Below the pieces are notes generated by a model. It did no database searches, was not told where the DNA came from, and was given only the letters and a program-made list of their open reading frames with translations. The position numbers were made by a program, and so were the translations under genes. DNA of 28,281 nt from positions 1 to 28,281 of IMG/VR virus record IMGVR_UViG_3300006925_000101. One strand, 5' to 3'. Shown in pieces: positions 7,841 through 16,663 of the stretch. Source of the DNA: a virus. Numbering within the stretch: position 1 is the first letter of the stretch; each line of letters starts with the position of its first letter.

Positions 7841-8206
7841 TTACGCCTTTGTCCAGTATCCGTATTCTAATATACAAGCCGCTGTGTTAGCTTGAACCTC
7901 TAGTCCTACTGCACCCTTAACTGGTAAGAATACAAACTCCTTTGGTCCTAAATCTAAAAACGCAGTAGCGTCATCTACCTTTACTGTTATAATATTATCA
8001 CTATCTATATTCTTAAGATACACATATGTTATAGCAGTATTGCCTGAAGCAGTAAGGATATTTGTTGCAGCTGAATGTGAAATACTTTGTCTTGCTAAAC
8101 TTACCGCAGGGTTTGTTACTACTAGAGAATCAGAAACGTTTAAGTTTAAAGAGTCACTAGATACTCCACTGCTAGAAAGTGTTAATTTTGCTGTTAATGT
8201 TGCCAT
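7841..8206 (-). CDS. Small beta-rich virion protein (121 aa)
   Basis: The product begins MATLTAKLTLSSSGVSSDSL and ends ANTAACILEYGYWTKA, with ITYVYLKNIDSDNIITVKVD and LGPKEFVFLPVKGAVGLEVQ in the middle. This type of small Ser/Thr/Ala-rich, beta-rich protein is common among uncultured marine phages, next to fibre genes, and I take it for a minor structural or tail-surface protein. No membrane segment or catalytic motif is visible. Its start overlaps the stop of the preceding 135-aa gene (AATAATGG), indicating coupled translation. The exact role is unknown. Confidence 0.7.
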   Translation of the reverse strand: MATLTAKLTLSSSGVSSDSLNLNVSDSLVVTNPAVSLARQSISHSAATNILTASGNTAITYVYLKNIDSDNIITVKVDDATAFLDLGPKEFVFLPVKGAVGLEVQANTAACILEYGYWTKA

Positions 8207-8613
8207 TATTCAATAATTTTATCAATGTTAATAATTTGTTGTCCAGTAAGAGTCTCTGGTAAAGAATCTTCTGCAATAGCGTGTAATTGAATCTCTACTT
8301 CCTCAGATAACAAACTATTAACTTCATCTATTTGCTTTTGACGAGCTTTAATAATTTTATCGTTATCCTTCTCAAGTTTCTTTAGCTTCTTTTCATCTGC
8401 GCCTGAATCTTTAAGCTCGTTAAACTTTCTAGATAGTTCTACAAAGTCTTCGTGAGGTTGACTAAAAGTTTCTATGTCTTTTAGTTCTTCTTCAATAATT
8501 CTAAGATTCTTAGCAACTGCTAATCCAAATTTAACTCCTGGAAGAGATTTAACTTCATTAAGTCCGTTAAATAAATTAACAAACTCTCCGTTTTTCATTT
8601 TTACTTTTTTCAT
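8206..8613 (-). CDS. Coiled-coil phage protein, possibly DUF1617-like (135 aa)
   Basis: The protein is mostly helical and charged. It opens MKKVKMKNGEFVNLFNGLNE, has AVAKNLRIIEEELKDIE near residues 33-49, and has a coiled-coil centre (FVELSRKFNELKDS...KKLEKDNDKIIKARQKQIDE) before a C-terminal LPETLTGQQIINIDKIIE. The layout resembles small phage proteins grouped as DUF1617, recalled from memory and not tested. It may be a virion assembly chaperone or structural component. A second ATG five codons in is possible as the start. The gene follows the 502-aa fibre after a 27-base AT-rich gap. Confidence 0.65.
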   Translation of the reverse strand: MKKVKMKNGEFVNLFNGLNEVKSLPGVKFGLAVAKNLRIIEEELKDIETFSQPHEDFVELSRKFNELKDSGADEKKLKKLEKDNDKIIKARQKQIDEVNSLLSEEVEIQLHAIAEDSLPETLTGQQIINIDKIIE

Positions 8614-8640
8614 TTTGTCTATATAATTAATTGGTTAATG

Positions 8641-10149
8641 TTATGCAATTCTTATCCAGTCTACTGTACTAGAACCGCTTCTTCTAATTCTATACATTGC
8701 AGAGCCTGACTGCGCTGCATTGTCATTATTATCTTTGTGTTTTATAACTTCATTACCTATAAATGTTACACCTGTACCTGCGCTTAGAGTAAGATCATGG
8801 TTGCCTGAAGCATCATTAACAAAAAATATGTCAAATGAGTCATTATCCTCTGTTAACCCTAAATCAGTTATAAGATCAGAAGCGCTTGGTGTTGCTTTAG
8901 TTCTGTCAGTTGTAGGTGTAATTTTTATAATTCCTGGAGTTACTTTAGCAGATGCAATTGCAGTAGCATCATCTGCTATTGTTACTACTGCTCCTTGTTT
9001 AATACGAATTCCTGATCTAGCATATATAAAATTATTTGGTACTAATAGTTTAGCATGTATTGTTGTATCTCTACTATCACCACCTGATACAGTAAGTCCT
9101 GCAGAACCTGTTCCTGAAGTATTATATGTTTTTAACTCTACGTCTCCTGGTGTACCACTAGCTGAATCTCCTGCCTCAAGCACAACATCTCCTCCAGCAC
9201 CTGAACCTGCACCGGCTCCCCCACGCATAGCTGCTGAAGCTCCTGCTCCGTTTCCTTCTCCACTACCTGCATAAAGCTCTAGTCTAGAACCAGCACTCCC
9301 ACTTGTACCATCTATAGCTCTGATGTAGTAAGTATTTAAAGGAGTTCCTTGATTACCAAGTCTAATACCCTCAGCATTGTTACCTTGTAAATTTAATTGT
9401 GCTGCGGCATGACTTGTTGTAAGTGTAGATCCTGTATCGTTTATTATTACTTTACCGTTAGTGTGTACATATATACCTCTATCAGATCCGTCGTCACTAA
9501 TATAGTTAGTAGATAAATCAATATTATAAGTTGCTGTATCTAGATTAGCTGCTAGCGTTTGAAGACTAGCTGCTATAGAAATAGATCCTGCACCATTAGT
9601 TATAGTTACATTACTACCAGCTGTAAGAGTTGCTACTGACGGATACCCATTGGTTGTATTACCAATAAGTAATTGTCCATTTGTAGACATAGCAGCAGTA
9701 GCAGATATTGCGTCGTCTGCACTTGCATACAATAAAGCACCTTTAGCAATACTAGATAATCCTGTACCCCCGTTAGTTACTGCTACAGTTCCTGTAACTG
9801 CTCCTGTAAAGTCCATTGAAGTTAAGAACCCTGCAGAACTATTGTCACAAAGACTTAAATCAATTCCTGCTTCTAATACAGTTAATTCTATATTTCCTGA
9901 ACTAGTACCTACTGTTAACAAACCTGTATCTCCGGACTTAATACCTTTAAATACAATTTGATTCTTATTTGTTAATGTTGAACTAGTGTATATTGTTTCT
10001 GAACTACTACCTGAAGTAGACACTGCTGGAAACAGTGATGCTAGTTGAAACTTTTTAGCAGCCTTAGTAGCTGAATTTGCTACTAATAAAAAATCCGTAG
10101 ATGCTACGCTTGTTTTTGCTAAACTGCTGAGTGATGTTATTTCTGCCAT
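8641..10149 (-). CDS. Fibre-like virion protein with Gly/Ala-rich segment (502 aa)
   Basis: The N-terminus reads MAEITSLSSLAKTSVASTDFLLVANS. Typical phage fibre motifs follow: AVTNGGTGLSSIAKGALLYAS (about 123-143) and TLTAGSNVTITNGAGSISIAAS (about 174-195). Residues about 295-320 are strikingly Gly/Ala/Ser-rich (GSGEGNGAG..., GGAGAGSGAGGDVVLEAG) and could form a polyglycine or collagen-like segment. The C-terminal part (about 430-502) is more globular and ends STVDWIRIA. I infer a tail fibre or surface appendage. It is the first fibre-type gene after the giant Cys-rich protein, 12 bases downstream of its stop. Confidence 0.75.
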   Translation of the reverse strand: MAEITSLSSLAKTSVASTDFLLVANSATKAAKKFQLASLFPAVSTSGSSSETIYTSSTLTNKNQIVFKGIKSGDTGLLTVGTSSGNIELTVLEAGIDLSLCDNSSAGFLTSMDFTGAVTGTVAVTNGGTGLSSIAKGALLYASADDAISATAAMSTNGQLLIGNTTNGYPSVATLTAGSNVTITNGAGSISIAASLQTLAANLDTATYNIDLSTNYISDDGSDRGIYVHTNGKVIINDTGSTLTTSHAAAQLNLQGNNAEGIRLGNQGTPLNTYYIRAIDGTSGSAGSRLELYAGSGEGNGAGASAAMRGGAGAGSGAGGDVVLEAGDSASGTPGDVELKTYNTSGTGSAGLTVSGGDSRDTTIHAKLLVPNNFIYARSGIRIKQGAVVTIADDATAIASAKVTPGIIKITPTTDRTKATPSASDLITDLGLTEDNDSFDIFFVNDASGNHDLTLSAGTGVTFIGNEVIKHKDNNDNAAQSGSAMYRIRRSGSSTVDWIRIA

Positions 10150-10161
10150 TTTATATTTTAT

Positions 10162-13100
10162 TTATTGAGGAGGTCCGTATGAAACTCCATCATTAGTAAC
10201 TGGTGATCCTCCTACAGTAAATCCGCTTGTAACTTCTACACTCACTTGTGAGCCATCAGTTTCTGTTTCTTGAGTATACGGAGGTATTCCGCAGTCTCTA
10301 CAGTAGCTTTTAGCAAAGCTAACAAATTTTTCTAAATAATCCGAATTATCTGTAGGAGCTTTTATAGTAACGCATTTTTTCCAACCGCTGTTAGAATCTG
10401 AAGAGAAAGGATCTATAGTTAGACCGCTAGTAGATACTGCTATGTATATAACTCCGCCTAGTCCCCCATTTGCTCTTTTTACAATTGTTCCTAATCCAAA
10501 ACCTACTGCGTCTGTAGGATTCCAGTATATAGATCCTGAGTCTTCCCATCTTGCTGCACAGTCATTTGTAGCTGCGCCTATCTGTATAGTACTTTCGTCT
10601 GAACAGTTGTATACACAAGGTAATCCTTTTCTATTTAAGATTTCTTGTATAATAATCATTTTCCAAGCTTCCATTGTTGAGCAGTCGTCTCCTAAGCCTG
10701 TTAAAAGTTTTGTGTAAAATCTATTACCAGAAGTAGTTATACACTGGTCATTGTATTGTAAAAGGCTATCCATGTTTTGAGGAGTACATCCTGGTATAAC
10801 GCTATCTGTACCATCGTCAACATCTCCGCCTCCTCCACCATCGCCACCACAGCCTCCGTCACAACATGGTCCTGTACATCCTACTACGTCATACTCACAT
10901 GAGCCATCATCTAAAGTTGCATTAGGATTATAATTATTTGCTAATGAATCCGTACAACCACTTTGAGGATCAGGTGTACAGCATTCTGAGTTATAAGTAC
11001 CATCAGGGCATAAACATTCTCCCTCACAAGGATCACAAGGATAATTACATGTGCCATCTTCTACCTCAGCATCAGGATTATAATTTTCTGCCTCTGGATC
11101 AGTACATCCGATTATAATCTCTCCTCCCCCTTCTCCATCTGGAATATCACAAGTATAGTCTATACAAGCAGTGTTACCAAATCCTTCACAATACGTGTTA
11201 GGATTTGTAGGTAATAATCCAAATGGTGTAGATATAATATCGGAGTAAAATGTAAGAGAATAGCCCCAACATCCATCAGTCAAATTATTAAATGTATACG
11301 TTCCTCCTTGATAATCTGATAAAGAAAGAAAGCCAGCTGGGTCATCTGTTAAAACAGGATTGATTCCAGTGGAACTGCCAAATGGCATTTGACCATTTTC
11401 ATAATAACTAGCGTATGAAGTAATAAATCCAGCGCTATTAGTTTGATTAATTTGAACAACAAACAGAACTCCGTTAGGGTTTACTATGTTAAGATCAGCA
11501 GTGCTAGGAATATTAATTGTTATTGATCCTCCTTCACCGATGTCACAGAATCCTGCAGTTTCATTGTATACACCTGTAGCGGCTGTAGTAGTAGCGTTCA
11601 TACCACCACTATTAGTATTAACCCAATTGCTTAACTCTAAACAATCATCTGGATCAATATCTAGACAAAACTCTTCACATTCTGCTTGTGTTGTATACCC
11701 ATCTATAGTACCCTCTATAAACTCGCATTCTCCTGCTGCCGCATTTGAACAAAACCAAGATCCACTTCCTTGTACAGGCGGGCAAGAGCCATCATCAATT
11801 GTTGCTAAAGGATCAAAGTTAGAAGATAAAGGATCTGTACATCCAGGTCTCTCTTCTTCTTCAGGATACTCACAAAGAGTATTGTCAGTTATAACTCCTT
11901 CTGTACCTTCTGGGCAGCAGTAATTACTTGCTGTTGGATCAGTACACTCAAAGGTATTAGTTACTTCATTTGGATCGCAACAAACAGCTCCTCCATTTTC
12001 ACCAATAAATGCTCCTCCTTGAAAAAACAAAATGTCACTTTGATACGTGTATTCAGGATTATCAAAACTTCCCCAATTATAATTATAGCTATAAGATATA
12101 GGCTCTGCAGTAGAATTAGTATTAAAGGTACTATTACAATTTGCATATATATATTTTAAAACAGAACCATTTCCAGGAAAACCTTCAGTCCCCCCAAACC
12201 ATCTACCAAGAGGCTGCTCTATAGTTTCACTAGTTCCATCTGCATAATTAATTGTAAGATTAACAATAGGATGATTATTAAGTACTCCTGCCTGATTCAG
12301 AGAAGGTGGATTTCCATTACTATCAAATAAAGTATATGTTGCGTTAGCTCCTCCATAGAATGAAAAGTTAATAAAGTTAGCATTATCCCCAAAATAAGGT
12401 TGATACATATAATGTACTTGTAATGGTCCGTACATATAATTAGGACCCCACCCCTCATTAAATTGCCAATTATCTAAATGAAGCTGAGTATTGTTAGTTT
12501 GATCGTGGCAAAAAACTTCAGAATAGAAATACTCGCTTAGTAACGTTTGAGGAAAACCTGGATTATTTTGAATGTCAGCATTATAAACATAAAATGGAAA
12601 TACCTCTCCTATAAGAGGGCCCTGAGTGTAAGTAAATTGTCCAGCATTTAAAACTTCTGCAAGATTAGGATTAGTTTCAATAGGGCTTATTCCTACAAGA
12701 TTTACTTGTTTATTGCCGTAGTAATCTTCACCGCATTCTAATTTAATTCCTAAATTTATAACTCCACATCCTTCAGCTGGCTCTTCAGGTTCTGGATAGT
12801 TACATGAACCATCATCTATAGTAGCATCAGAATTATAATTAAGCGCATTAGGGTCAGTACATCCTGATTGTCCAACATTTATAGAGCCTGTTAGGCCGAG
12901 AATATTGTAACATTGTTCAATTTCATCATCTCCATCTAAAGTGCCGTCATTGTTATATTGCGTAATAACTACATATCTTCCTGCTGCTAGATCTGTAAAT
13001 GAATGAGATTGATTACCATTACCTGTTTGAGTTGCTATTAAAGTAGAATTATTTACTACAATATCTTTTGTACTAGTACCATTTAAGAATGCCGCAAGAA

Positions 13101-14721
13101 CTAAATCTATATACTCCTCATCAGTAATATTAAGTTTATATAACTTATGTACAAAAGGTAAAGCCTCAGTGCTATTAAGATTATTTGATAGGACAAACTG
13201 AAAGAATCCATCTTCTCCTAAATTCCATACACCCACACCATCGTTATTCCAAAGATTCCATTCTGCTGCTTCTCCTGCAAAATTTATAATACCATCTGTA
13301 AGACTAGTTCCTGTTGGAGAACTAGTAGCAATAGTAGGATCTATATAAGATAAAACATCTGGAAATGGTGCAGTAAAGCCGTTTTCTCCTCCTGCTACAA
13401 ATTTACCTGTAACTGCATCACAGAATACACAAAGCTCGTCTACATTTGTTAATCCTGCTCCTGAGTCATAGTTTATTGCAGTAGCATCAGTACAAGCATA
13501 AGTAGTATCTGGAATAATATCTTCTTTTTCAGGAATAGTAAAGTTATAACTGTCAGCGCAAAGCCCTTCACCGTCTACCTTCAATGAATACACTCCTGGA
13601 AATAGATTAGTATAAGTAATAGTATATGGAAGAGCCTGATCAGCTAAATTTACCGACACTGTACTAAAACTTAAATCAGGATTATCTGGAGTTCCAAATA
13701 GGGCATAAGATATAAGTCCTGTAGCTGCCCCGCTTAAACTTGTAACGGTAACTGTTATTGATCCATTTGCAGTATCCTGTGCTGCATCTCCAATATCAGT
13801 AAAAGTATAGACAAGATCATTGTCACATTCATCGCAACATCCTCCATCTATATAATTATCAGAATATTCATTTATTATTGCAGGAGTAAGAGCAACATTA
13901 GAGCAATCCTGTGGAAATGCTAGTCCGTTATCAACACAGGGTAATGTTTCATCTACACAAGATCTTAGCCAATAATTTACTGCAGTAGGGCTTGTACATA
14001 TTTTTAAAGGTGTAACTCCTCCTGGAGGTATTATATCTGGTAAGATAAATGCAACTACCTCACCAAATACTACAGGGCCTTCTATTCCAAGAACGTTAGT
14101 ATCTGTAACAGAAGAGGTAGTAATTGCTAAAGATTTGTTTTTAGTTCCTCCTTCAAACTTTCCTACAGAGTCTGATGTAGTACCTGAAGGTGTGTATTTT
14201 AAATTATTTAAAAACTGATTTTGTAAATCATTTGATGCTACGTATGCAAGAGTACCATCAGATACATAATAAAAATCTATCTTACTACTAGTATCTAATT
14301 TTTCAGACGTAGAAGCTGGATATATTACAGTTTCCCTTTGCCCTTTTCCTTCTGGATAAGACAATGTATCTGTAAAACTAAAAGTTTGACTATTTATATC
14401 TTTTGTTTCACTAAAACTAGTAGTTAAAGAATCAAAAGGTACACTGAGTTTTTGTTTGTCTGTAGGAACTGGTAAATTTTTTGTTTCAGTTTTTCCAGAC
14501 TTAAATGTTACTGTGTATTTTAAAGCTTTAGGATTAGAAGTTAACCTTGCTACAATTTGAGTGTGTCCTGAGCTAAGTCTAGTCATATTGAACTTTACTT
14601 GCTCTGAGTTTACTGCTAGTGCTACAACAGGATCTGTTAAACTTCCTATTGCTGCAACATATACTGCACCTGTCGAATCTCTAAGACACTTTACACTTAA
14701 ATACGATAGTCCTTTTGCCAT
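10162..14721 (-). CDS. Giant cysteine-rich virion surface protein with CTDPxAxNYN...DDGSC repeats (1519 aa)
   Basis: This is the largest gene in the window, with about 60 cysteines. It carries a repeat of the form CTDPxAxNYNxxAxxDDGSC at about residues 410, 620-642, 926-952, 960-980, 1205-1227 and 1255-1277, with a degenerate copy near 242. This Asp-rich repeat is well known from secreted flavobacterial surface proteins and looks calcium-binding or disulfide-stabilised. Between repeats are globular beta-rich segments (for example 300-400, 450-600, 660-900, 1030-1190). A very Gly/Cys-rich linker lies near 1280-1300, and a C-terminal domain at about 1310-1519 contains further Cys. The N-terminal 240 residues lack repeats and may be the virion anchor. 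No signal peptide is visible. Its ATG overlaps the stop of the 169-aa gene. I infer a long adhesin-like appendage; function is unproven. Confidence 0.75.
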   Translation of the reverse strand: MAKGLSYLSVKCLRDSTGAVYVAAIGSLTDPVVALAVNSEQVKFNMTRLSSGHTQIVARLTSNPKALKYTVTFKSGKTETKNLPVPTDKQKLSVPFDSLTTSFSETKDINSQTFSFTDTLSYPEGKGQRETVIYPASTSEKLDTSSKIDFYYVSDGTLAYVASNDLQNQFLNNLKYTPSGTTSDSVGKFEGGTKNKSLAITTSSVTDTNVLGIEGPVVFGEVVAFILPDIIPPGGVTPLKICTSPTAVNYWLRSCVDETLPCVDNGLAFPQDCSNVALTPAIINEYSDNYIDGGCCDECDNDLVYTFTDIGDAAQDTANGSITVTVTSLSGAATGLISYALFGTPDNPDLSFSTVSVNLADQALPYTITYTNLFPGVYSLKVDGEGLCADSYNFTIPEKEDIIPDTTYACTDATAINYDSGAGLTNVDELCVFCDAVTGKFVAGGENGFTAPFPDVLSYIDPTIATSSPTGTSLTDGIINFAGEAAEWNLWNNDGVGVWNLGEDGFFQFVLSNNLNSTEALPFVHKLYKLNITDEEYIDLVLAAFLNGTSTKDIVVNNSTLIATQTGNGNQSHSFTDLAAGRYVVITQYNNDGTLDGDDEIEQCYNILGLTGSINVGQSGCTDPNALNYNSDATIDDGSCNYPEPEEPAEGCGVINLGIKLECGEDYYGNKQVNLVGISPIETNPNLAEVLNAGQFTYTQGPLIGEVFPFYVYNADIQNNPGFPQTLLSEYFYSEVFCHDQTNNTQLHLDNWQFNEGWGPNYMYGPLQVHYMYQPYFGDNANFINFSFYGGANATYTLFDSNGNPPSLNQAGVLNNHPIVNLTINYADGTSETIEQPLGRWFGGTEGFPGNGSVLKYIYANCNSTFNTNSTAEPISYSYNYNWGSFDNPEYTYQSDILFFQGGAFIGENGGAVCCDPNEVTNTFECTDPTASNYCCPEGTEGVITDNTLCEYPEEEERPGCTDPLSSNFDPLATIDDGSCPPVQGSGSWFCSNAAAGECEFIEGTIDGYTTQAECEEFCLDIDPDDCLELSNWVNTNSGGMNATTTAATGVYNETAGFCDIGEGGSITINIPSTADLNIVNPNGVLFVVQINQTNSAGFITSYASYYENGQMPFGSSTGINPVLTDDPAGFLSLSDYQGGTYTFNNLTDGCWGYSLTFYSDIISTPFGLLPTNPNTYCEGFGNTACIDYTCDIPDGEGGGEIIIGCTDPEAENYNPDAEVEDGTCNYPCDPCEGECLCPDGTYNSECCTPDPQSGCTDSLANNYNPNATLDDGSCEYDVVGCTGPCCDGGCGGDGGGGGDVDDGTDSVIPGCTPQNMDSLLQYNDQCITTSGNRFYTKLLTGLGDDCSTMEAWKMIIIQEILNRKGLPCVYNCSDESTIQIGAATNDCAARWEDSGSIYWNPTDAVGFGLGTIVKRANGGLGGVIYIAVSTSGLTIDPFSSDSNSGWKKCVTIKAPTDNSDYLEKFVSFAKSYCRDCGIPPYTQETETDGSQVSVEVTSGFTVGGSPVTNDGVSYGPPQ

Positions 14722-15230
14722 TAGCAGTTACATCCGCAGTGGCCGCTACACATTTCAGCAGCCTTGTTATACTTCTTTTCCGCATTAGCTATTACCGCAT
14801 TCCTTTCAAGTAATGTCCCTGATGCGGTAGCTAACTCAGCTTCTGCTGTTTTTAATAATAAAAATATTTTTTGTGCTGATACTAAATCATCAGAGCATTT
14901 CATGCACTCACAATTACAATCAAGCAAGTCTTCCATTTTTTTGGCTAAACAACATAGAATATCACAGCTTACTAAAACTGCACTAGTAGCAACTACTGTT
15001 CCTGCTTCTAAATGCATTACAGTCATTACTCCTCCATACCCAGTTGCTGAGTTTGCTAACTGAGTCGCTAAGTTTACAACTCTAGTGTTAGTATTTCCTC
15101 CTGGAAAATTATACTCATAGTTAAAATCTCCTAGTGAAATTTTTATAGAATGTTGAGGATTTGCAGCTGCTCCTGTTACTGTTATTACTGCCTTTTTACA
15201 ATCAGCAGTGAGGGATACGTTTAATGCCAT
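14721..15230 (-). CDS. Cysteine-rich two-part virion protein (169 aa)
   Basis: The N-terminal ~90 residues are beta-rich (MALNVSLTADCKKAVITVTG..., FNYEYNFPGGNTNTRVVNL). The C-terminal half is helical with Cys clusters: SCDILCCLAKKMEDLLDCNC then ECMKC near 88-112, and CSGHCGCNC at the very end. In all there are 12 cysteines in 169 residues. The spacing suggests metal binding or disulfide cross-linking. It directly precedes the giant Cys-rich gene, overlapping by one base (TAATG), so the two are probably made together and may interact. A strong terminator-like hairpin lies just upstream of its start. I do not recognise a named family. Confidence 0.7.
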   Translation of the reverse strand: MALNVSLTADCKKAVITVTGAAANPQHSIKISLGDFNYEYNFPGGNTNTRVVNLATQLANSATGYGGVMTVMHLEAGTVVATSAVLVSCDILCCLAKKMEDLLDCNCECMKCSDDLVSAQKIFLLLKTAEAELATASGTLLERNAVIANAEKKYNKAAEMCSGHCGCNC

Positions 15231-15246
15231 GTTGTTTATATTTTAT

Positions 15247-15286
15247 AAAAAAAGACCTACAGGGGAAACTAGTCCCCTGTGAGTCT
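15247..15286 (-). terminator. Intrinsic terminator between decoration-like gene and Cys-rich genes
   Basis: Read on the minus strand, a stem AGACTCACAGGGG pairs with CCCCTGTAGGTCT around the loop ACTAGTTT. Seven perfect pairs near the loop and four at the base flank one wobble and one mismatch, and a run of seven T follows immediately. This is a classical rho-independent terminator for leftward transcription. It ends the MCP-to-117-aa gene block only 16 bases before the ATG at 15230, so it may attenuate expression of the genes to its left. Confidence 0.85.
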
Positions 15287-15303
15287 TATGTTTAATACTG
15301 AAA

Positions 15304-15657
15304 TTACTCAGCTGATTCCATCAAGTATACTACGTGAACCGTAGCTGCACCTGCTGTATAATTACCAGTTGTAGTTAGTTTTAACTCACCGGCAGCTGTC
15401 ATCTTGTTAGCTGTTAAAGTAACATCATTGAAATCTGCAATAGATCCTGTAGCTAAAGCGCTCATTAAATCTGTAGAACCTGATACGATTTTAACGTTTG
15501 TTCCACCAGCTAATGCAGTTTGCTCGCTAATGTATGCTTTTACAACTAATGCGCCTTCTGGTAAGAAAACACCACTACCGCCTGAAGGATAATCTCCTGC
15601 GTCAGTAAGGTCTCCAGTTTTGAAGCTTGCTGTATAAACTTTTCCTAATTTACTCAT
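15304..15657 (-). CDS. Small beta-rich virion protein, decoration-like (117 aa)
   Basis: The sequence starts MSKLGKVYTASFKTGDLTDA and contains GVFLPEGALVVKAYISEQTA and TNVKIVSGSTDLMSALATGS, ending TVHVVYLMESAE. Such small Ala/Gly/Thr-rich beta proteins occur beside capsid genes of marine phages and probably decorate the head or cap a connector; that role is inference. The gene lies 25 bases after the 313-aa gene and is the last before a strong terminator, a position typical of abundantly produced structural proteins. Confidence 0.65.
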   Translation of the reverse strand: MSKLGKVYTASFKTGDLTDAGDYPSGGSGVFLPEGALVVKAYISEQTALAGGTNVKIVSGSTDLMSALATGSIADFNDVTLTANKMTAAGELKLTTTGNYTAGAATVHVVYLMESAE

Positions 15658-15682
15658 CTTTTCTAAGTTTTAAAAATTAATA

Positions 15683-16624
15683 TTATAAGTTAACTGGTGC
15701 AAAGTTTACACTAGCTGCATAACCATTAGCAGCAGCTTCAAACGCAACGTTATCAGCATCACCTGCTGGTAAAGCAATGTAAATTTCAATTAAGTTATCT
15801 ACTCCGTGAATTTGAGAGTGAGAAGATCCATCTTTAGTAGCTACAATGTGATACATATCATATGCAGTACTTGTAACTGTACTTTGAGCTGGAGTGTTAG
15901 GTAATTCTACTCTATTGTAGAAACCGTAGTTCACACCTCTTAATTCTTCTTCCATGTCTTTCACGTAGAAACCATCACCAAATCCTCTTGATCCTGCAGT
16001 TTGGTAAGAAACAGCCATAGTAGTTGCTCCACCTTCTGCGTTATCAAAAGCTGCGTCCATGTGTACTAACTCTTCTTGAGTTTGACCATCAACTCTTACT
16101 TCACCTTTTTTGAAACCAGTAATATCTACAGTACCGTTACCATTGTCAGTAACTGCTCCGTTTACCCAGTAAGGTAAATCTGCATCAATAGCTACTTTTA
16201 AAGCGGCTCCTTGAGTTGCTGGAGTAGCACCACTTGCTACAGTGTACTCGTAGTTTTTGATCTCAAATGGCTCAGCGCCATTAGTAAGATTAATAATTTT
16301 GAAAGAATGTGTACCTGCAGCACTTGCGTTAGTAGCTAAAGTAATTCTCATTACCTCTGCAGTTTGTGCAACACCGGACTGTCCGCCCCATGCAACTATA
16401 TCTCTACCGTAAATCCAAGGAGATACAATGTTTACATCGATCCCTGAAGGGCCACCTTGTACAATTCTAATTTGATCAGAGTCTGCGATAGTATCACCAG
16501 CAACTAATGAAGTAGGTCCATCAGAAGATAGTTTTTGAATATCAACAGATCCGTCAGCTAAGAGACCAGTGGCAGCATTATATGCTACTGCTGTACCGTC
16601 TCCAATTAACAAATGTCTTGCCAT
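15683..16624 (-). CDS. Probable major or minor virion protein (313 aa)
   Basis: The product (MARHLLIGDGTAVAYNAATG...) is Gly/Ala/Asp-rich and beta-dominated, without membrane segment or enzyme motif. Middle parts such as EPFEIKNYEYTVASGATPAT and DNGNGTVDITGFKKGEVRVD and a C-terminal YHIVATKDGSSHSQIHGVDN look like structural protein folds. Its position between the connector-type genes and the small decoration-like protein suggests a tail, collar or capsid-surface protein made in quantity. A tail-tube protein is an alternative if the phage has a long tail, but no tape-measure gene is present nearby. A 5-bp hairpin (GCGAC/GTCGC, 16640-16654) lies just upstream of its start. Confidence 0.6.
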   Translation of the reverse strand: MARHLLIGDGTAVAYNAATGLLADGSVDIQKLSSDGPTSLVAGDTIADSDQIRIVQGGPSGIDVNIVSPWIYGRDIVAWGGQSGVAQTAEVMRITLATNASAAGTHSFKIINLTNGAEPFEIKNYEYTVASGATPATQGAALKVAIDADLPYWVNGAVTDNGNGTVDITGFKKGEVRVDGQTQEELVHMDAAFDNAEGGATTMAVSYQTAGSRGFGDGFYVKDMEEELRGVNYGFYNRVELPNTPAQSTVTSTAYDMYHIVATKDGSSHSQIHGVDNLIEIYIALPAGDADNVAFEAAANGYAASVNFAPVNL

Positions 16625-16663
16625 TTTTGTAAAATTTATGCGACCTTATGTCGCTATTAATAA

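Noticed and set aside
8720-9274. 184-aa plus-strand open frame
   Set aside because: It lies wholly inside the 502-aa fibre gene on the other strand; its Ser/Pro/Val-rich product mirrors Gly/Ala/Thr codons of that gene.
11486-11923. 145-aa plus-strand open frame
   Set aside because: Antisense to the giant Cys-rich gene, with no motif and no start context.
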